This document shows, in pieces, positions 10,812 through 21,274 of a stretch of DNA of 64,000 nt. Within the stretch, counting starts at the first letter, position 1. Every line of letters starts with the position of its first letter. Location: assembly GCA_030220185.1 (NCBI GenBank), contig JASPKZ010010239.1, positions 1,320,001 through 1,384,000 of the forward strand, in the 5' to 3' direction. The notes under the pieces were generated by a model. It was not told the origin of the DNA. It searched no databases and was given only the letters and a program-made list of their open reading frames with translations. The position numbers and the translations under genes are program-made. The DNA is from Diploptera punctata (Eukaryota > Arthropoda > Insecta > Blattodea > Blaberidae).

Positions 10812-11080
10812 TTTTTAGACCGGCCGTGCCACTGTAAAGTCCGGGTGACGTGGGAAATGTAAACGTACCTATAAGGTGATAGGTAAAACTAAAATGGAGA
10901 AGAAGAGAGGATATATATAGACTAATTAGGGTTTTCGAACTGGTTTAAGCCTTTCTGTAGCACCATGACCTAGCGGTAAATTTAGCATCTGAGATAAGCA
11001 CCAGACGTATCTTCTGAAGTACAGTCGGCTGTCACATTGCGTTGAAATCTCGTGTCGATTATCCAGAAAGGTGGGAATCA
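10812..11080 (+). mobile_element. SINE-E type fragments
   Basis: 10812-10910 carries 'aagtccgggtgacgtgg...aaaatggagaagaagag', shared with 59350-59445. 10965-11075 carries a tRNA-like start (accatgacctagcggtaaat) and 'gctgtcacattgcgttgaaatctcgtg...gaaaggtgg', shared with 25430-25620. Boundaries are unclear; two overlapping SINE remnants are likely. Confidence 0.4.
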
Positions 11081-11450
11081 TAACCATCTGTTATTCTAAT
11101 GGCATATCTACAACAGCAATACACTTTAAAATAAATGTGTTTGGGGCAATATACAGATAGCTGCACAGAAGGTCCTATCAAACATTCAGCATACTCGGTA
11201 TTCGATCGTCACCGGGCAGGGCGTGAACGTTCGCCAAGACTCGTTAAAGGATTAAGCGCAACTGACTTTGGATTGCGTTGGCGCTTTGTATCCGTCTCCC
11301 TTCCGCTATATGTACCGTATGTTGTCACAGTGCGTGACAATTTCGAGTTCGCTGAATGTTTGAAAGCGCCTTCTTTGAAACTCTTTACACACACTAACAC
11401 ACACACGCACATATGTGTTTGTTTAATTATTTGTAGATTGGTAGACATCT
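11081..11450. other. Unassigned; overlapping chance frames
   Basis: Both strands have open frames of about 80-105 codons (plus 11135-11452, minus 11448-11209) in a slightly GC-richer patch. Neither shows a recognisable motif, and their antisense overlap argues against a gene. Confidence 0.35.
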
Positions 11451-11489
11451 AGATAATGTGTACACTTTAAAATTTAGCTAAATGTGCAT

Positions 11490-11549
<60 letters not shown>

Positions 11550-11676
11550 CATGCAAAGAAAAATAACGCCCCTGAAACGGGATTTAAATACCAGACCTCT
11601 GACTTTATACATTAGATAATGTGTACATTTTAAAATTTAGCTAAATGTGCATACACACATACACACACACACACAC

Positions 11677-11766
<90 letters not shown>

Positions 11767-11831
11767 CACGCAAAGAAAAATTAACGCCCCTGAAACGGGA
11801 TTTAAATACCAGACCTCTGACTTTATACATT
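11451..11831 (-). repeat. Direct duplication containing CA/TA tracts and a tRNA-like segment
   Basis: The block 'tagataatgtgtacacttta...gtgcatacacac' + (CA)n + (TA)n + 'gcaaagaaaaataacgcccctgaaacggg...ctttatacatta' occurs at 11451-11615 and again at 11616-11831. The second copy has longer CA and TA runs. The 'cgcccctgaaacgggatttaaataccagacctct' part resembles the 3' half of a tRNA-like SINE head in minus orientation. Confidence 0.65.
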
Positions 11832-12039
11832 AGTGAGATGCCATCTTCTCCGCTAAGGCTCCCAGTGTAAATATTGATATTATTTATGTATATGCAATTA
11901 TAAACAATTGTTAAATATCCTGTTATAAAGTAAAACAATCTCATTACAAATACATTCCTGTTAAAGAAGCCGTAAGGTGCTCTGCGAGTCATGTTCCGCT
12001 ACCCCTGTGACAGAGAATTGTTTAAAAGAAAACGAAATC

Positions 12040-12395
12040 AATGATATATATATATATATATATATGGTATGATAAGACAAATAAATGCCTGGACGGGATT
12101 CGAACCCGGAACTCTGAGTCTGTACCTCAGCATGTTATCCATTACACCACCAGGCGAATCCAATTCAAACACTTATTTTTCTTATATATGTATTATATTC
12201 TCCATTATTACTAGATGTCGCGAGAATTCGGTCTTCAAGGCCATCTAGTAGCTGACTGTAACAAGAAGCAAATTAAAGAGAATATTTTACTTTATAGCAG
12301 TGACGCTTTATCGATGTTATAATTAAATGTTTAACATTGAGCAATGCAAGCTTATTATGGTATGATAAGAAAAATAAGTGTTTGAATTGGATTCG
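12040..12395 (-). mobile_element. SINE-B unit, minus orientation
   Basis: A minus-strand tRNA-like segment (12087-12155) is attached to a roughly 200-bp body with 'tctagtaataatgg', 'ctactagatggcc' and 'ataacatcgataaagcgtcac' on the minus strand. TA repeats flank the outer side. Its partner on the plus strand begins at 12395. Confidence 0.65.
12087..12155 (-). repeat. tRNA-like cloverleaf in SINE-B
   Basis: Minus-strand reading begins GCCTGGTGGTGTAATGGATA and ends TCCAGGC. It can pair GCCTGG/CCAGGC (acceptor), CTGAG/CTCAG (anticodon stem, loop GTACAGA) and CGGG/CCCG around TTCGAAT (T arm). The plus-strand copy gives a D stem of GTGT/ACAC. The apparent anticodon ACA is unusual and the unit sits in a dispersed repeat, so I call it tRNA-derived, not a tRNA gene. 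Confidence 0.55.
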
Positions 12396-12490
12396 CCTGG
12401 TGGTGTAATGGATAACACGCTGAGGTACAGACTCAGAGTTCCGGGTTCGAATCCCGTCCAGACATTTATTTTTCTTATCATACCATATTA
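12395..12490 (+). mobile_element. SINE-B tRNA-like unit, plus orientation
   Basis: A tRNA-like segment at 12395-12464 with box A-like ggtgtaatgg and box B ggttcgaatcc, followed by 'catttatttttcttatcata...taagcttgca'. It is the inverted partner of 12087-12155, with 240 bp between them. A TA microsatellite (about 12498-12532) follows. Confidence 0.65.
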
Positions 12491-12494
12491 AGCT

Positions 12495-12532
<38 letters not shown>

Positions 12533-12535
<3 letters not shown>

Positions 12536-12790
12536 GTGATGCGTAGGTGAATATCTACGTGACGTGCTCCGGTTCACGTTCCCATGAGAGAAGATATTTT
12601 AAATGGAATTTTGGCCAGAACGAGACCGTTACCTACTCGGAATGTGGATAGCTGCAATAAGTAGATCTATAGGCTCGATTTTGAATACCAGCTATAGTGG
12701 CTGACCACATGTCACCACCATACTACCTGGATGATGTCCACCTCTGATTCATATATGAGGCCAGGTTCCGAATGGCCTTGGAGTTTAGAT
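12533..12790 (+). mobile_element. SINE-C copy
   Basis: tRNA-like head (gtgctccggttcacgttccc as degenerate box B), then the SINE-C body: 'ttttggccagaacgagaccg', 'ggctgaccacatgtcaccacc' and 'gatgatgtccacctctgat'. Collinear with 27287-27595, 61575-61900 and, inverted, 63066-63374. Confidence 0.55.
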
Positions 12791-13560
12791 TATATAGACC
12801 TACCGGTAAATTGATAGATTGATAAGTAGATGGGTTAATGGGTGGATGTATGGCTGGATAATATACAGTATTTAGATAGTTATATGGATGGATGAATCTA
12901 TAAGTTTAATAATGAGTTGAATAGATAAATTCATATCAATTGCTAGAGATATTTTACAGACAATTAATTGAAAAAACCAGTTACTAATTTATTAATTTCT
13001 TTACTATTTATAACACTCATTGGTACAATATTCGTGGGCACTTCAAAGAGGATTTAAATTCAGTACTGACCTCACGTCAGGTGCATTAAAACTAAATACA
13101 GGTCAGTACTCTTTATGCTCTTTAGAACTTTAATGAATATATCCATAACTACGAGACTCAGTGTTGTCCATTCTTTTAACGTCTTAACTACTAACTGCGA
13201 TTAATAATTATGTTACGTATATTGCATTAGTCAAACAAATCCCTAAAAAATGTTAAACTAAAATATGTAAAGCTATTGTTCTTTCTGTTATACTAAATAT
13301 ATCCGAAACATGTTAGGCCCTATGTTACTTTTAAGAGCGGAAGTATTTAAGAATAAAGTGTTAGATAAATAATTTTTGAACGAACATATAGGTGAATTGA
13401 GAAAAATAAAATAAATCTGAGCTATCTGATCTTAATGGGAAATCAAACATAGTAAGATAAGTTAACTCTCGTACACTGCAATTGGCACGAATGAGAAGTG
13501 AAAGTGGAACGTGGAATATTCTTGTTAGAAAGCTAGAAGAAAATCGCCCAAAATATATAA
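12791..13560. other. Imperfect GATG/GGAT-rich tract, then unassigned AT-rich DNA
   Basis: 12810-12900 is rich in gatag/ggatg words, an interrupted tetranucleotide repeat. The rest to 13560 has no recognisable feature. Confidence 0.4.
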
Positions 13561-13712
13561 CAAGAATGAGGTAGGAGAATAATATTAACAATGAATTGAG
13601 GGAGGTAAATTTTACATGAAGCGATTGAAAAATATTTGCTTAGGGTAGGGATTTATGGAGAGTCCGCAAGGTCATGAATTTCCAGGTTCGATAGTGGCAG
13701 TGAGTTAATTAT
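13561..13712 (+). mobile_element. LINE-A 3' end fragment, interrupted at its tail
   Basis: Shares 'agaatgaggtaggagaataa', the 'gaattgagggaggtaaattt' stretch and 'ggttcgatagtggcagtgag' with the other LINE-A 3' ends. It ends in tgagttaattat, which became the target site of the LINE-C insertion at 13713. Confidence 0.65.
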
Positions 13713-13881
13713 CGTCATCATCATCATAGTACATTCACGAATTTAGGCCATTTTTTGATCTGTTTCGGCCTCAAGAGAAACACCATCCAAAAGTTTTTTG
13801 AGTGGACGTCCTGGTCTTTTTCTTCCTACAGGTTGATATCTTAACATTTGTTTGGGTATTCTGTGATCTTCCATTCGATGA
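13713..13881 (-). mobile_element. LINE-C 3' end, 169 bp, with 12-bp TSD
   Basis: Minus strand encodes a shortened LINE-C end (RYQPVGRKRPGRPLKKLLD, then EAETDQK) and terminates in an ATG-type tail (complement of atcgtcatcatcatcat at 13711-13727). It is flanked by the direct repeat tgagttaattat at 13701-13712 and 13882-13893. A short 5'-truncated insertion made by target-primed reverse transcription is the natural reading. Near-identical to 24574-24780. Confidence 0.8.
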
Positions 13882-13893
13882 TGAGTTAATTAT

Positions 13894-15221
13894 ATTACCT
13901 ATAAATATACAATTATAAGGTTATCCATTTTTCTAATATGCCTACTTGTTTATCCATTGTTCTCTCTGTCTGTCTTTACTCGTACATTTCCATGCAGTTC
14001 TCTCCTTGCGAGAGTTACTTAAAATCTAATTTAGTTACTTCCCTTCAGATGCCAGCGAGTGACCAATGTTCAGCTCATCGCCGTAAAGAGATGCCTGATA
14101 ATCATCTAAGGTACTTGATATGAAAGTCTGATTAAATTGTGTTCAGGTGTTATAATTTGGCTTGAGGTTCATTTACGAATATGAGAGTCTTCAGATTCGA
14201 GTCTCACGGATTAACGTCCCTCCGGATAAATGTTTCCTAAAAATTCGTTCTACTAGAAACAATAATTAAATAAAACGGCAACGAAAGTAATCTTATTTTA
14301 GAGACGAGGACTCTGATTCTGAAATAATATTAGAACAACGTTTATTCATCCATGACATAAATACACATTCTGAACAATAATAATTTATTAAAAATTCCCT
14401 TCTAGTATGTTCATAGATTTTTAATTTACTTTTAAGTGGTTAGTGGAGATAGTCTTGTGCCTAGTGGTCGTTTTTATTCCTAAGTTCGTGGAATAAAACT
14501 TGACCGAACTGTCTTTTTTTTAGTGCGTAAAACTTCAAAACGTGGATTCCTTTGAGAGGGTGTGGTCAAAGTATCGTGTCATGTATCGTAAATTTATATC
14601 ACCTGTAAGAACTTCATGCCTCAAATAAGAGGCTCTAACATCATCCATCAGATTTTTCAAGAACAGCCGTCTTTTTAAGAACTTCAATAATAAAAGACCA
14701 ATCTTAAATTGAATCTTATTAATATATACCACCTGAGGATCAACATTTCAAAGTTAATCTAACAATACGTGTGGAGGTACATTAAGAATCATAAATATCA
14801 CTTTTACGTAAATTAATTCTACATTGTCTTTCCTGTCGCAGTATGTAGTCGCTGAATCCTAACATTCAAATCCGGGAGTCCAGTTTCGATTCACAACTGA
14901 CAGGACAATTTTAAAACATCCACATTAGAAATGGATGTGTGCTCCATGCCTTAAGCTGACTTGCATTGTTTTCGGTGAAAGTCCTGCATTTTGCTAATTA
15001 CAGTTCTATGGAGGTCTGTTACCGAGTCCGTGTATAATCTGCGATCCATATATTGGTCATATAGGCCCAGAATTTTTTTTTAAGTTCTTTGCGAGACTCT
15101 TAAGCCCTACAAAAAAAAGAGAATACAAATAATTAAAAAGTTACGAATACCATTTCTAGCTGAACAATTTGATATTACGAAGCTCGTACAAATATGCCAA
15201 TAATCAACTAATTAAATAATT
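13894..15221. other. No firm feature; weak tRNA-like traces
   Basis: No coding sequence recognised. Box-B-like words occur at about 14194 (gattcgagtctc) and 14883 (agtttcgattcac). The latter sits in a possible SINE remnant (14838-14990), but neither can be assigned to a family. Confidence 0.35.
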
Positions 15222-15640
15222 TACTTACTGGCACAATCGAATCCGGAATTCAATGGTGTGCAAATATAAGCATATATTCATACTGAACTAACATTTTCCA
15301 ATCATTCCGTGTTAAATTTACCTTCTTCAAATGACTGTTAATGCTATTCTCTCACCTCATTCTTGGCTCACTTACTGGACGCTTTCCATCTGGTATTTCT
15401 ACAAGAACTTTCTTTGCTGCTTTTTCATTCCCCACATACCATCACAGTACATGAAACATTAACTTTTATAATTACATACAATTTCTCATAAATATCATGT
15501 AGCTAACTGTTGCGTTATTTTTACCATTTATGTGTCTGTTCGTCTCTGTTTGGTCGATAAATCTTTATTCTAAAATGCTGATAATAATTTTCCTCCCTTA
15601 AAGTAAGATATCATTTTTGCATTCCTATATCTGGAAGAAG
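15222..15640 (-). mobile_element. LINE-A 3' end, highly diverged
   Basis: Minus-strand LINE-A order is preserved: 'cttactggcacaatcga' complement, then the 'ctctcacctcattcttggc' complement, 'acgctttccatctgg', 'ttctacaagaac', 'ttctcataaatatcatgta' and 'tctgttcgtctctgtttggt'. Every coding frame is broken. It is one of the oldest copies here. Confidence 0.6.
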
Positions 15641-15642
15641 GC

Positions 15643-15703
<61 letters not shown>
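15643..15703. repeat. (AAT)n microsatellite
   Basis: About twenty AAT units. It could be the tail of a LINE, but no LINE body is recognisable on either side in the right orientation. Confidence 0.9.
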
Positions 15704-15935
15704 AGTGGTGGGGTTGCCACCTTAGGCCTCTGGAAAGGCGCTATTATGATACAGCATTTACTTTGTACTGTATCTTGATGGAACTATTATACCGCCATGT
15801 CTCGCTTTCCAGAGCTCCGTTTGTTTTAGGTAGGTTACACCACGAGCAGGTGGGGTTGGGATTTAGATAGGAGAGGTTATATATGTACAAATATACAGAA
15901 ACAACTGGAAATCTCACGTACGTCAAATCTTAAAT
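15704..15935. other. Unassigned repeat-like DNA
   Basis: GC-richer stretch (gtggtggggttgccacctt...gagcaggtggggttggg) with no coding match. Confidence 0.3.
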
Positions 15936-16047
15936 TTACCAGCCACCAGGCAAGAGATCTTTGGGCAGACCCTTCAAACGTTGGATTGAGACCCCTAACA
16001 GACCACTAGGTCTATCACATGAAAGGAAGAAGAAGAAGAAAAAGAAG
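15936..16047 (+). mobile_element. LINE-D 3' end fragment with GAA tail
   Basis: About 85 bp encoding GRPFKRWIETPNRPLG, the last residues of LINE-D-type polymerases, followed by an interrupted GAA run (16024-16047). Very short 5'-truncated insertion. It abuts the 3' end of a minus-strand LINE-G. Confidence 0.65.
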
Positions 16048-17720
16048 AACTTTATATTACCTGGTAGATTTAAGGCCTTAAGGCCTTGTCTGCCGATCAA
16101 CAAGGTTTTAAAAGATACAAAAAATAGTCTTACGTCTAAATTACAATAAACATAAACGATCACATGTTATATTTTAACGAATTAAATATAATATGTGCAA
16201 GATATAAAAAAAAGAGAAAACATTATTAATGACATAGCATAGACTTAAATAATAGAGAAAAGTTAATTATTAGACAACAGGTAACTGTATAAGCGTGACG
16301 TAAAAGTGCCAAGTGTGCGGCAACCCCTGATATCTTGGGAAAGGAAATTCCAGGAGTGGGCAGAGGCTACTGTGAAGGAAGTAGAATAAGAGGAAGTGCT
16401 ATGATGAAAGATTATTAGCAGACTGTTATCTTGTGACCTAGTGTCAATATTGTGGTAAGAAGATAACTTCTCAAATCTGGACGCCAGGTAACTAGGAGTG
16501 TAGGAATTCAGAACCTTCAAAAGTAGTGGAAAAGAGTGCAATTTACGTCTGTCAGTAAGACGGAGCCAAGAGAGACTATTGAAGTGTTCGGAAAATATGA
16601 TCATAACGGCGGATATTGAAAATGAATCAAAGCCAAGCATTATGAACACGCTGCAGTCTCTGCGACAAGTCATAGTTAGATCATTATAATATAAAAAGTC
16701 ACAATAATCGAATGTGTGGCAACACAAGATTCTGCACAAGGATTTGTTTTAATGTAACTGGGAGAAAATTCTTTAAACGTCTAAGATAATGTAAGATGGA
16801 GAAAGTCTTTTTACATATGTGTTTCACTTGTGTTTACCAGGTTACATTTGCGTCTAGTTGTAGTCCAAGAACTATTTTTGAAGAAGATAGATCATTATAA
16901 TATAAAACGTCACAATAATTATATTATTTATAATAATGTTTGGAAGTGTAGATATGTCAAAGGTTGTAAGAGGTCTTTGTTGTCCCATTAGAATTACTAG
17001 TGACTTGTTAGGATTCAGATTTAGACCAATACTTGAAGACCAGTTACAGATGGATGTGAGATCGTCATTCATTTTCGTCAAGCTGTTATAGAGAGAATAA
17101 GAAGGTGAATGTAGGTAAATTTGGAGATCATCAGCATAGACGTGATAACGGCAGTACTTTTGTGTGGTTGGTAAGTCATTTATGTAGATTGAGAAAAGAA
17201 GAGGTACGAGAACACTGCCCTGGGGGACTCCCGCATGCACGTTGCGCCGTGACGAAAATCTAGAGTATAATGAAACATATTGTTGACGCCCCTGCAGGTA
17301 TGAGTCGAACCAGGATACAGTGCTGTCAGACAAGTGTAGGTACTTGAGCGTATCATAAGTAATTCGTGGTCAACTCTGTCAAAAGCTGTGCTGAAGTCAA
17401 GTAAGGTTAGAGGAGCCAGTTCATGTCTGTCCTTGGCTTCACGAATATCTTCAGTAATTTTTAAGAAAGCTGTGGTTATGCTATAACCTGATCAAAGATT
17501 TAATTTGCTTATAGATATTCAGTCATTTGCTTTTTTTACAATATGTTACAGGGCATTAGATAATGTCGGAAGGATGCTAATCGGTCGGATGTCATTACAG
17601 TTAGTAGGTGTACTTATTTTAGGTACAGGCCGAACCGTAGACTGTTTCCATACAGTAGCGTGCGTTTACAGAGTGGAGCTGATGTGTAATGCTTTTCCCC
17701 TGCATATTAAGCTTGTTAGT
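16048..17720 (-). mobile_element. LINE-G (CR1/Jockey/I-like) relic, most of the RT and C-terminus
   Basis: Read on the minus strand from 17720 down, the RT motifs occur in order: TVRPVPKIS and RPISILPTLSNAL (17640-17560), HSITTAF-like SITTAFLKITEDIREAKDRH (17490-17440), LTLLDFSTAFDRVDHE (17410-17365), VSWFDSYLQGRQQYVSLYS (17320-17270), HAGVPQGSV...LLFSIYINDLP (17250-17180), the catalytic VYADDLQIYLHS (17145-17105) and LNLNPNKSLVI (17030-16990). A second frame block (16739-16263) has SWLRLTDRRKLHS, the SYLASRFEKLSSYHNIDTRS region and the conserved WNFLSQDI end. The 3'UTR has an aaggccttaaggcctta palindrome (16071) and an ataaag end at about 16048. Stops and frameshifts show it is dead. Endonuclease not present. 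Confidence 0.8.
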
Positions 17721-17726
17721 AATTAA

Positions 17727-17960
17727 TATTTATATGTATGTGAATTGTTGCTAAGACTATTCCTATCTAATAATGTGCTTCTATGTGCGACAGTACATTT
17801 AGTTTTATTGACATTGACTCTTAGCCACATTTTCGTGGTGTCATCTGACAGAATAAGTTTGTTACTCTTTAGTATTTATTGACTATAACCTAATAATACA
17901 TCATCAACATACAGTATACCCACACCTGATTAATACCACTGATGTAACAAGTAGCATAGT
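17727..17960 (-). mobile_element. LINE-A fragment, highly diverged
   Basis: The minus strand matches the LINE-A segment around 31800-31970: 'gtgcgacagtacatttagtttta', 'ttgacattgactcttagccac' and 'acatcatcaacatacagtatacc...ttaataccactga' equal the complement of the KYMVTH, EVNINKTK and YADD-region codons. All frames broken. It abuts LINE-G upstream. Confidence 0.5.
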
Positions 17961-18799
17961 ATTTTACGAACTTGTAATTTAATATGCTGTTCCTTTTTTT
18001 GGTAATTTGCATACTTAGTTAATGTCATGTTGCATGAGTGAGCTCACGATATTTTAATTTTATTACGTGCAATATTGTTTGAAATAGCAATTTGTAATTT
18101 TAAAACTGATTATAATACATTCCAAGCTCCTACCGCACTCTAATTAAACAAAACTAAACATTATTACACTGTACTGCAGTGCGTTACATATGCTTAGTTC
18201 AAATGCTCACTTTTTTCTCTCTAGTATGAACTTTTATATAAAATTCCCAATCGTTTTTCACATATAATTTCGTTTATCTTGCTGTTTCCGTTAGCTACGT
18301 GTTCCTTACAATAAAACTATATTTTTAAGTAAGTAATCCTCATTGAACAATTAGTTAACTAACTTGTTAATTTATAACTCGGAACTTCCATTGAAATAAC
18401 TGAAAGTTATGATATAAGAAGAGGTAAATTGTATTTTAGTTTCATAACCATTTTTTTAGATCATATACTTTCTTCTCCCATTAATTGTGTACCGATTTTA
18501 AAGTATAGTGGTTGCCATGCTTATCTGTGGAGCCGAGGTGTACCATTTCAAAACTTTAACGTAATCGATGCATTTTAAGAACTTGACTGTCCTTATTATA
18601 ACTTCCTGTGGAAAGGAAGTAAAGTTGTGGATACGTTGTCAAAGATTTACAGTGCGTAAAAGAATATTTATACAGAAGTAGGAAACTTATTAAGGTAGTT
18701 CCTTGATCTTTTCACTCTCAGCTTTGAATCACAACGCTAATTCCAGTGAATGTTCCTTAACAAAAAAAAAAAGAAAGATCAGTCTGCAAGAGCTGTAGT
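17961..18799. other. No recognised feature
   Basis: AT-rich. An 11-base A run with a single-copy flank lies at about 18762. 18520-18740 has mixed composition and may be an old SINE, but I cannot align it to another copy. Confidence 0.35.
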
Positions 18800-19030
18800 A
18801 GAATTGATATATCAGAAACATTTGCAGTTGTATGGGTAATTAGAATGGAATATGAAAAACTACTGAAGAAAGTATTATTATGTACACCAGATGGGAGAAA
18901 AGGAAGCAAAGATTAAACAGAAACTGGTTGGATAGATGGAGCAAAAATATCTATAAATCTTAAAGAACTACAAGATACAGATGCATTGGATACCAAACAA
19001 TGGAGAAAGATTATTACGTAGTGGATATAT
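18800..19030 (+). mobile_element. RTE-like LINE 3' end fragment
   Basis: The plus strand reads RMEYEKLLKKVLLCTPDGRK, GSKD, TGWIDGAKISINLKELQDTD and QWRKIIT. This is the order 'RM..R..KKV....P.GRR..GRP...W.DGV..DL..L......W+' seen at the C-terminus of RTE-like polymerases. It is distinct from LINE-A to E. A TA/GT-rich tail follows (19023-19045). Confidence 0.6.
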
Positions 19031-19084
19031 ATACATGTGTGTGTGGGGGGTGGAAGATATTCTTCCAAATGAATGAAAATAATC

Positions 19085-19697
19085 CATTATTATTGTAGCA
19101 AGTTGTAAGAAAGGAGATAAAACTGAATGCAACAACCTCAGGAATATCTCATTAGTTTGAACTTAATACAAAATTGCAACAAATGTATTAGTTTCCAGTC
19201 TTACTTTCTATATTGATAATGAAATAGGTGATCATCAATGTGCATTTAGAACACACAGATCTACAGTAGATCCTATTTTTAGTACAACAGATTTTAGAAA
19301 ATAAATGGGTATGTAATGACACTGTACTATATCAAGTCTGAAGACTTCATAAAGACATATATTCAATTAAGAGGGAGATGTTATAATTATCCTGCTGGAT
19401 TTAGGAATTCCTAAAAATATTAGACTTATTCAAATGTGTTAAAATGGCACATAGAGTAACATGCTGGTAGGCAAACAGTTTTCAGATAGGCCTACTTTTG
19501 AAATTCACAATGGATTGAAGCAAGGTAATGCATTATCCCCTTCTATTACTCAATTGTGTACTAGAGCATACCATCAAATATTTAGAATATGAAGGAGGCC
19601 TACGACCCAATGGTATTAATAAGCAGTTAGGTCATGCTGATGTAGTAATATTAGGTGATAGCGATGATATATGAGAACACGCACATTCTTTTGAGAA
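19085..19697 (+). mobile_element. LINE-A relic, RT domain (left part, interrupted)
   Basis: Plus-strand frames give the LINE-A reverse transcriptase: KKGDKTECNNLRNISLV (about 19110), IDNEIGDHQCAFRTHRSTVD (19210-19270), a PKNIRLIQMC-like helix (19410-19440), FEIHNGLKQGNALSP (19500-19545) and VILGDSD near 19650, next to where YADD would lie. It stops at the TSD ttcttttgagaa (19686-19697), where LINE-B inserted, and resumes at 20501. Many stops. Endonuclease not seen. Confidence 0.75.
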
Positions 19698-20488
19698 TCA
19701 TCATCATCATGAACAAATTCGTTTTAGGCCATGTGGCCTGTACGGTAAACCTAGCGAAGATGGTCTTGATCTTTCCACCGATGTTTTGGTCTTCCTTGGT
19801 CCCTATGTCCAGTTGGGGTATATTGGAATGCCAATTTTGGAAGTCTATCTCTTGCCATTCTTCTCAGATGATTTTTCCATTCTTGTTGGTATCTTTGTAT
19901 ATCTTCATTTAAACTTGTTACTCCAAGTTTTCCTCTGATAGTAGTGTTCCTTTGGTGATCCAGTCTATTAACTCCTAACAATGATCGTAAAAAGCGCATT
20001 TGGCTTACTTGAAGTTTATGAGAGTTTCTTTTATTTAAAATCCAAATTTCACTTCCATATTTTAGGGCAGCTTTTGATGTGATGTTATGTAATCTTAGTT
20101 TTGTCTCTGTCCTCATCTGTTTACCAAAATGTCTTCGTATTACCCCATTCATTTTATTATATTTTTGTAATTTTGAATCAATGTCACTCTTATACTCTGC
20201 AAATACACTTCCTAAGTAAGAGAAATCTGACACTTGTTCTATAATTTTTCCATCAATCTCAATTCTCACCCGTTGTATGTTTTTTCCACACATTGCCATT
20301 GTTTTGGATTTTGATGTGGAAATTTTCATATTATATTTGCTGGCAATTTTGAATAATTGATATGCTGCTATTTGTAAGCTATCTTCGGAATCTGATAATA
20401 TTATTTGATCATCAGCATATAATATTGTTTGAATTATTTTATTCCTAGTTATTGAAATTCCACTGTTTACTGTTTGTTTCCATTCTTG
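19698..20488 (-). mobile_element. LINE-B insertion (5'-truncated, frame intact) with 12-bp TSD
   Basis: A 791-bp minus-strand element flanked by direct repeats ttcttttgagaa at 19686-19697 and 20489-20500. Its frame is open from the truncation point (20488) to a stop at 19751, about 245 codons. In order it shows ILYADDQIILSDSEDSL (RT catalytic box), MKISTSKSKTMAMCG, VSDFSYLGSVFAEYKSDID, ALKYGSEIWILNKRN, MRFLRSLLGVNRLD and GRPKHRW. Upstream RT motifs and the endonuclease were lost by 5' truncation, so it cannot mobilise itself. The 3' end carries an ATG-type microsatellite (complement of tcatcatcatcat, 19698-19710). The open frame indicates a younger age than its surroundings. Confidence 0.85.
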
Positions 20489-20500
20489 TTCTTTTGAGAA

Positions 20501-21245
20501 ATACTAAGAAATTGCAGAGGAAATAAACATCAATATAACTAAATGTATGGTCACACATAGAAATATTTTATATAATGGAAGTGGGCAGTTAATGAAAATT
20601 GAGGGAAATTTTGAGGAAGTGGTTGAATTCAAATATGTTACAAAAATAATTAAACTAATTAACCAAAATAATTACAAACAGGATGAGATGCAACAAAGAA
20701 ATGAATTATATGCTCAATTCAGAAAATGCATGATATTGTGCATTTCAGAAACGCTTGTCCCAACTTCTATAAAAGAAACCTTAAATTGAAAATATATACA
20801 ACTGTTATTCTCCCAGTTATATTACATGGGTGCGAAACATGTACTATTACTTTAAGAAACGAGATAAGATTACGAAAATTTGAGAATACAGTTCTTAGGA
20901 AAATGTGTGTATCAAAGACCGATGAACAGAGAGGTGATTGGATAAAACTACGTAACAGTGAGATACTTGATAGTTATGGGAAACCACGTAAAAAAAGTCA
21001 AGTCTCGTAGACTGCGATGAGCAGGACATGTGGCATGAATGGACAATGTAAGAAGGGAGTGGATATTCCTCGTAGGAAAACCAGACGAAAAGTCCCCATA
21101 GGTAGGCTAAAAATGAGGTGGGAGAATAACAACAATGATTCGACGAATTAAATTATACAGGGGAAAATTGGAAAATGTTAGATGAGAATGGGGTTGCATG
21201 GAGAGCTTACGTCAGCGCGGTCATGAATTTACGGTTTGATAGTGC
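20501..21245 (+). mobile_element. LINE-A relic, C-terminal part (right part after LINE-B)
   Basis: Continues the LINE-A interrupted at 19697. Frames give EINISITKCMVTHRNILYNG, GQLMKIEGNFEEVVEFKY, KLKIYTTVILPVILHGCETC, LRKFENTVLRKMCVSKTDEQ, then broken LRWAGHVA-type codons near 21010-21040 and 'aaatgaggtgggagaataac' (21112). It ends 'tttgatagtgcc' at 21245, next to TA repeats (21247-21268). Two main frames plus stops; dead copy. Confidence 0.75.
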
Positions 21246-21246
21246 C

Positions 21247-21268
21247 ATATATATATATATATATATAG
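21247..21268. repeat. (TA)n microsatellite
   Basis: Eleven TA units between a LINE-A end and a SINE-A copy. Confidence 0.9.
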
Positions 21269-21274
21269 GCCTAT

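Noticed and set aside
11645..11992. Open frames of 60-120 codons through TA and CA repeats (also 29836-30118, 32847-33092, 37770-38033, 38404-38728, 39145-39567)
   Set aside because: They encode runs of Ile/Tyr or His/Thr that follow directly from the dinucleotide or trinucleotide repeat. No gene context.
12087..12464. Functional tRNA genes at 12087-12155 and 12395-12464
   Set aside because: The cloverleaf is good, but the units recur as part of a dispersed SINE with a common flank, have an odd anticodon loop, and vary in stem bases.
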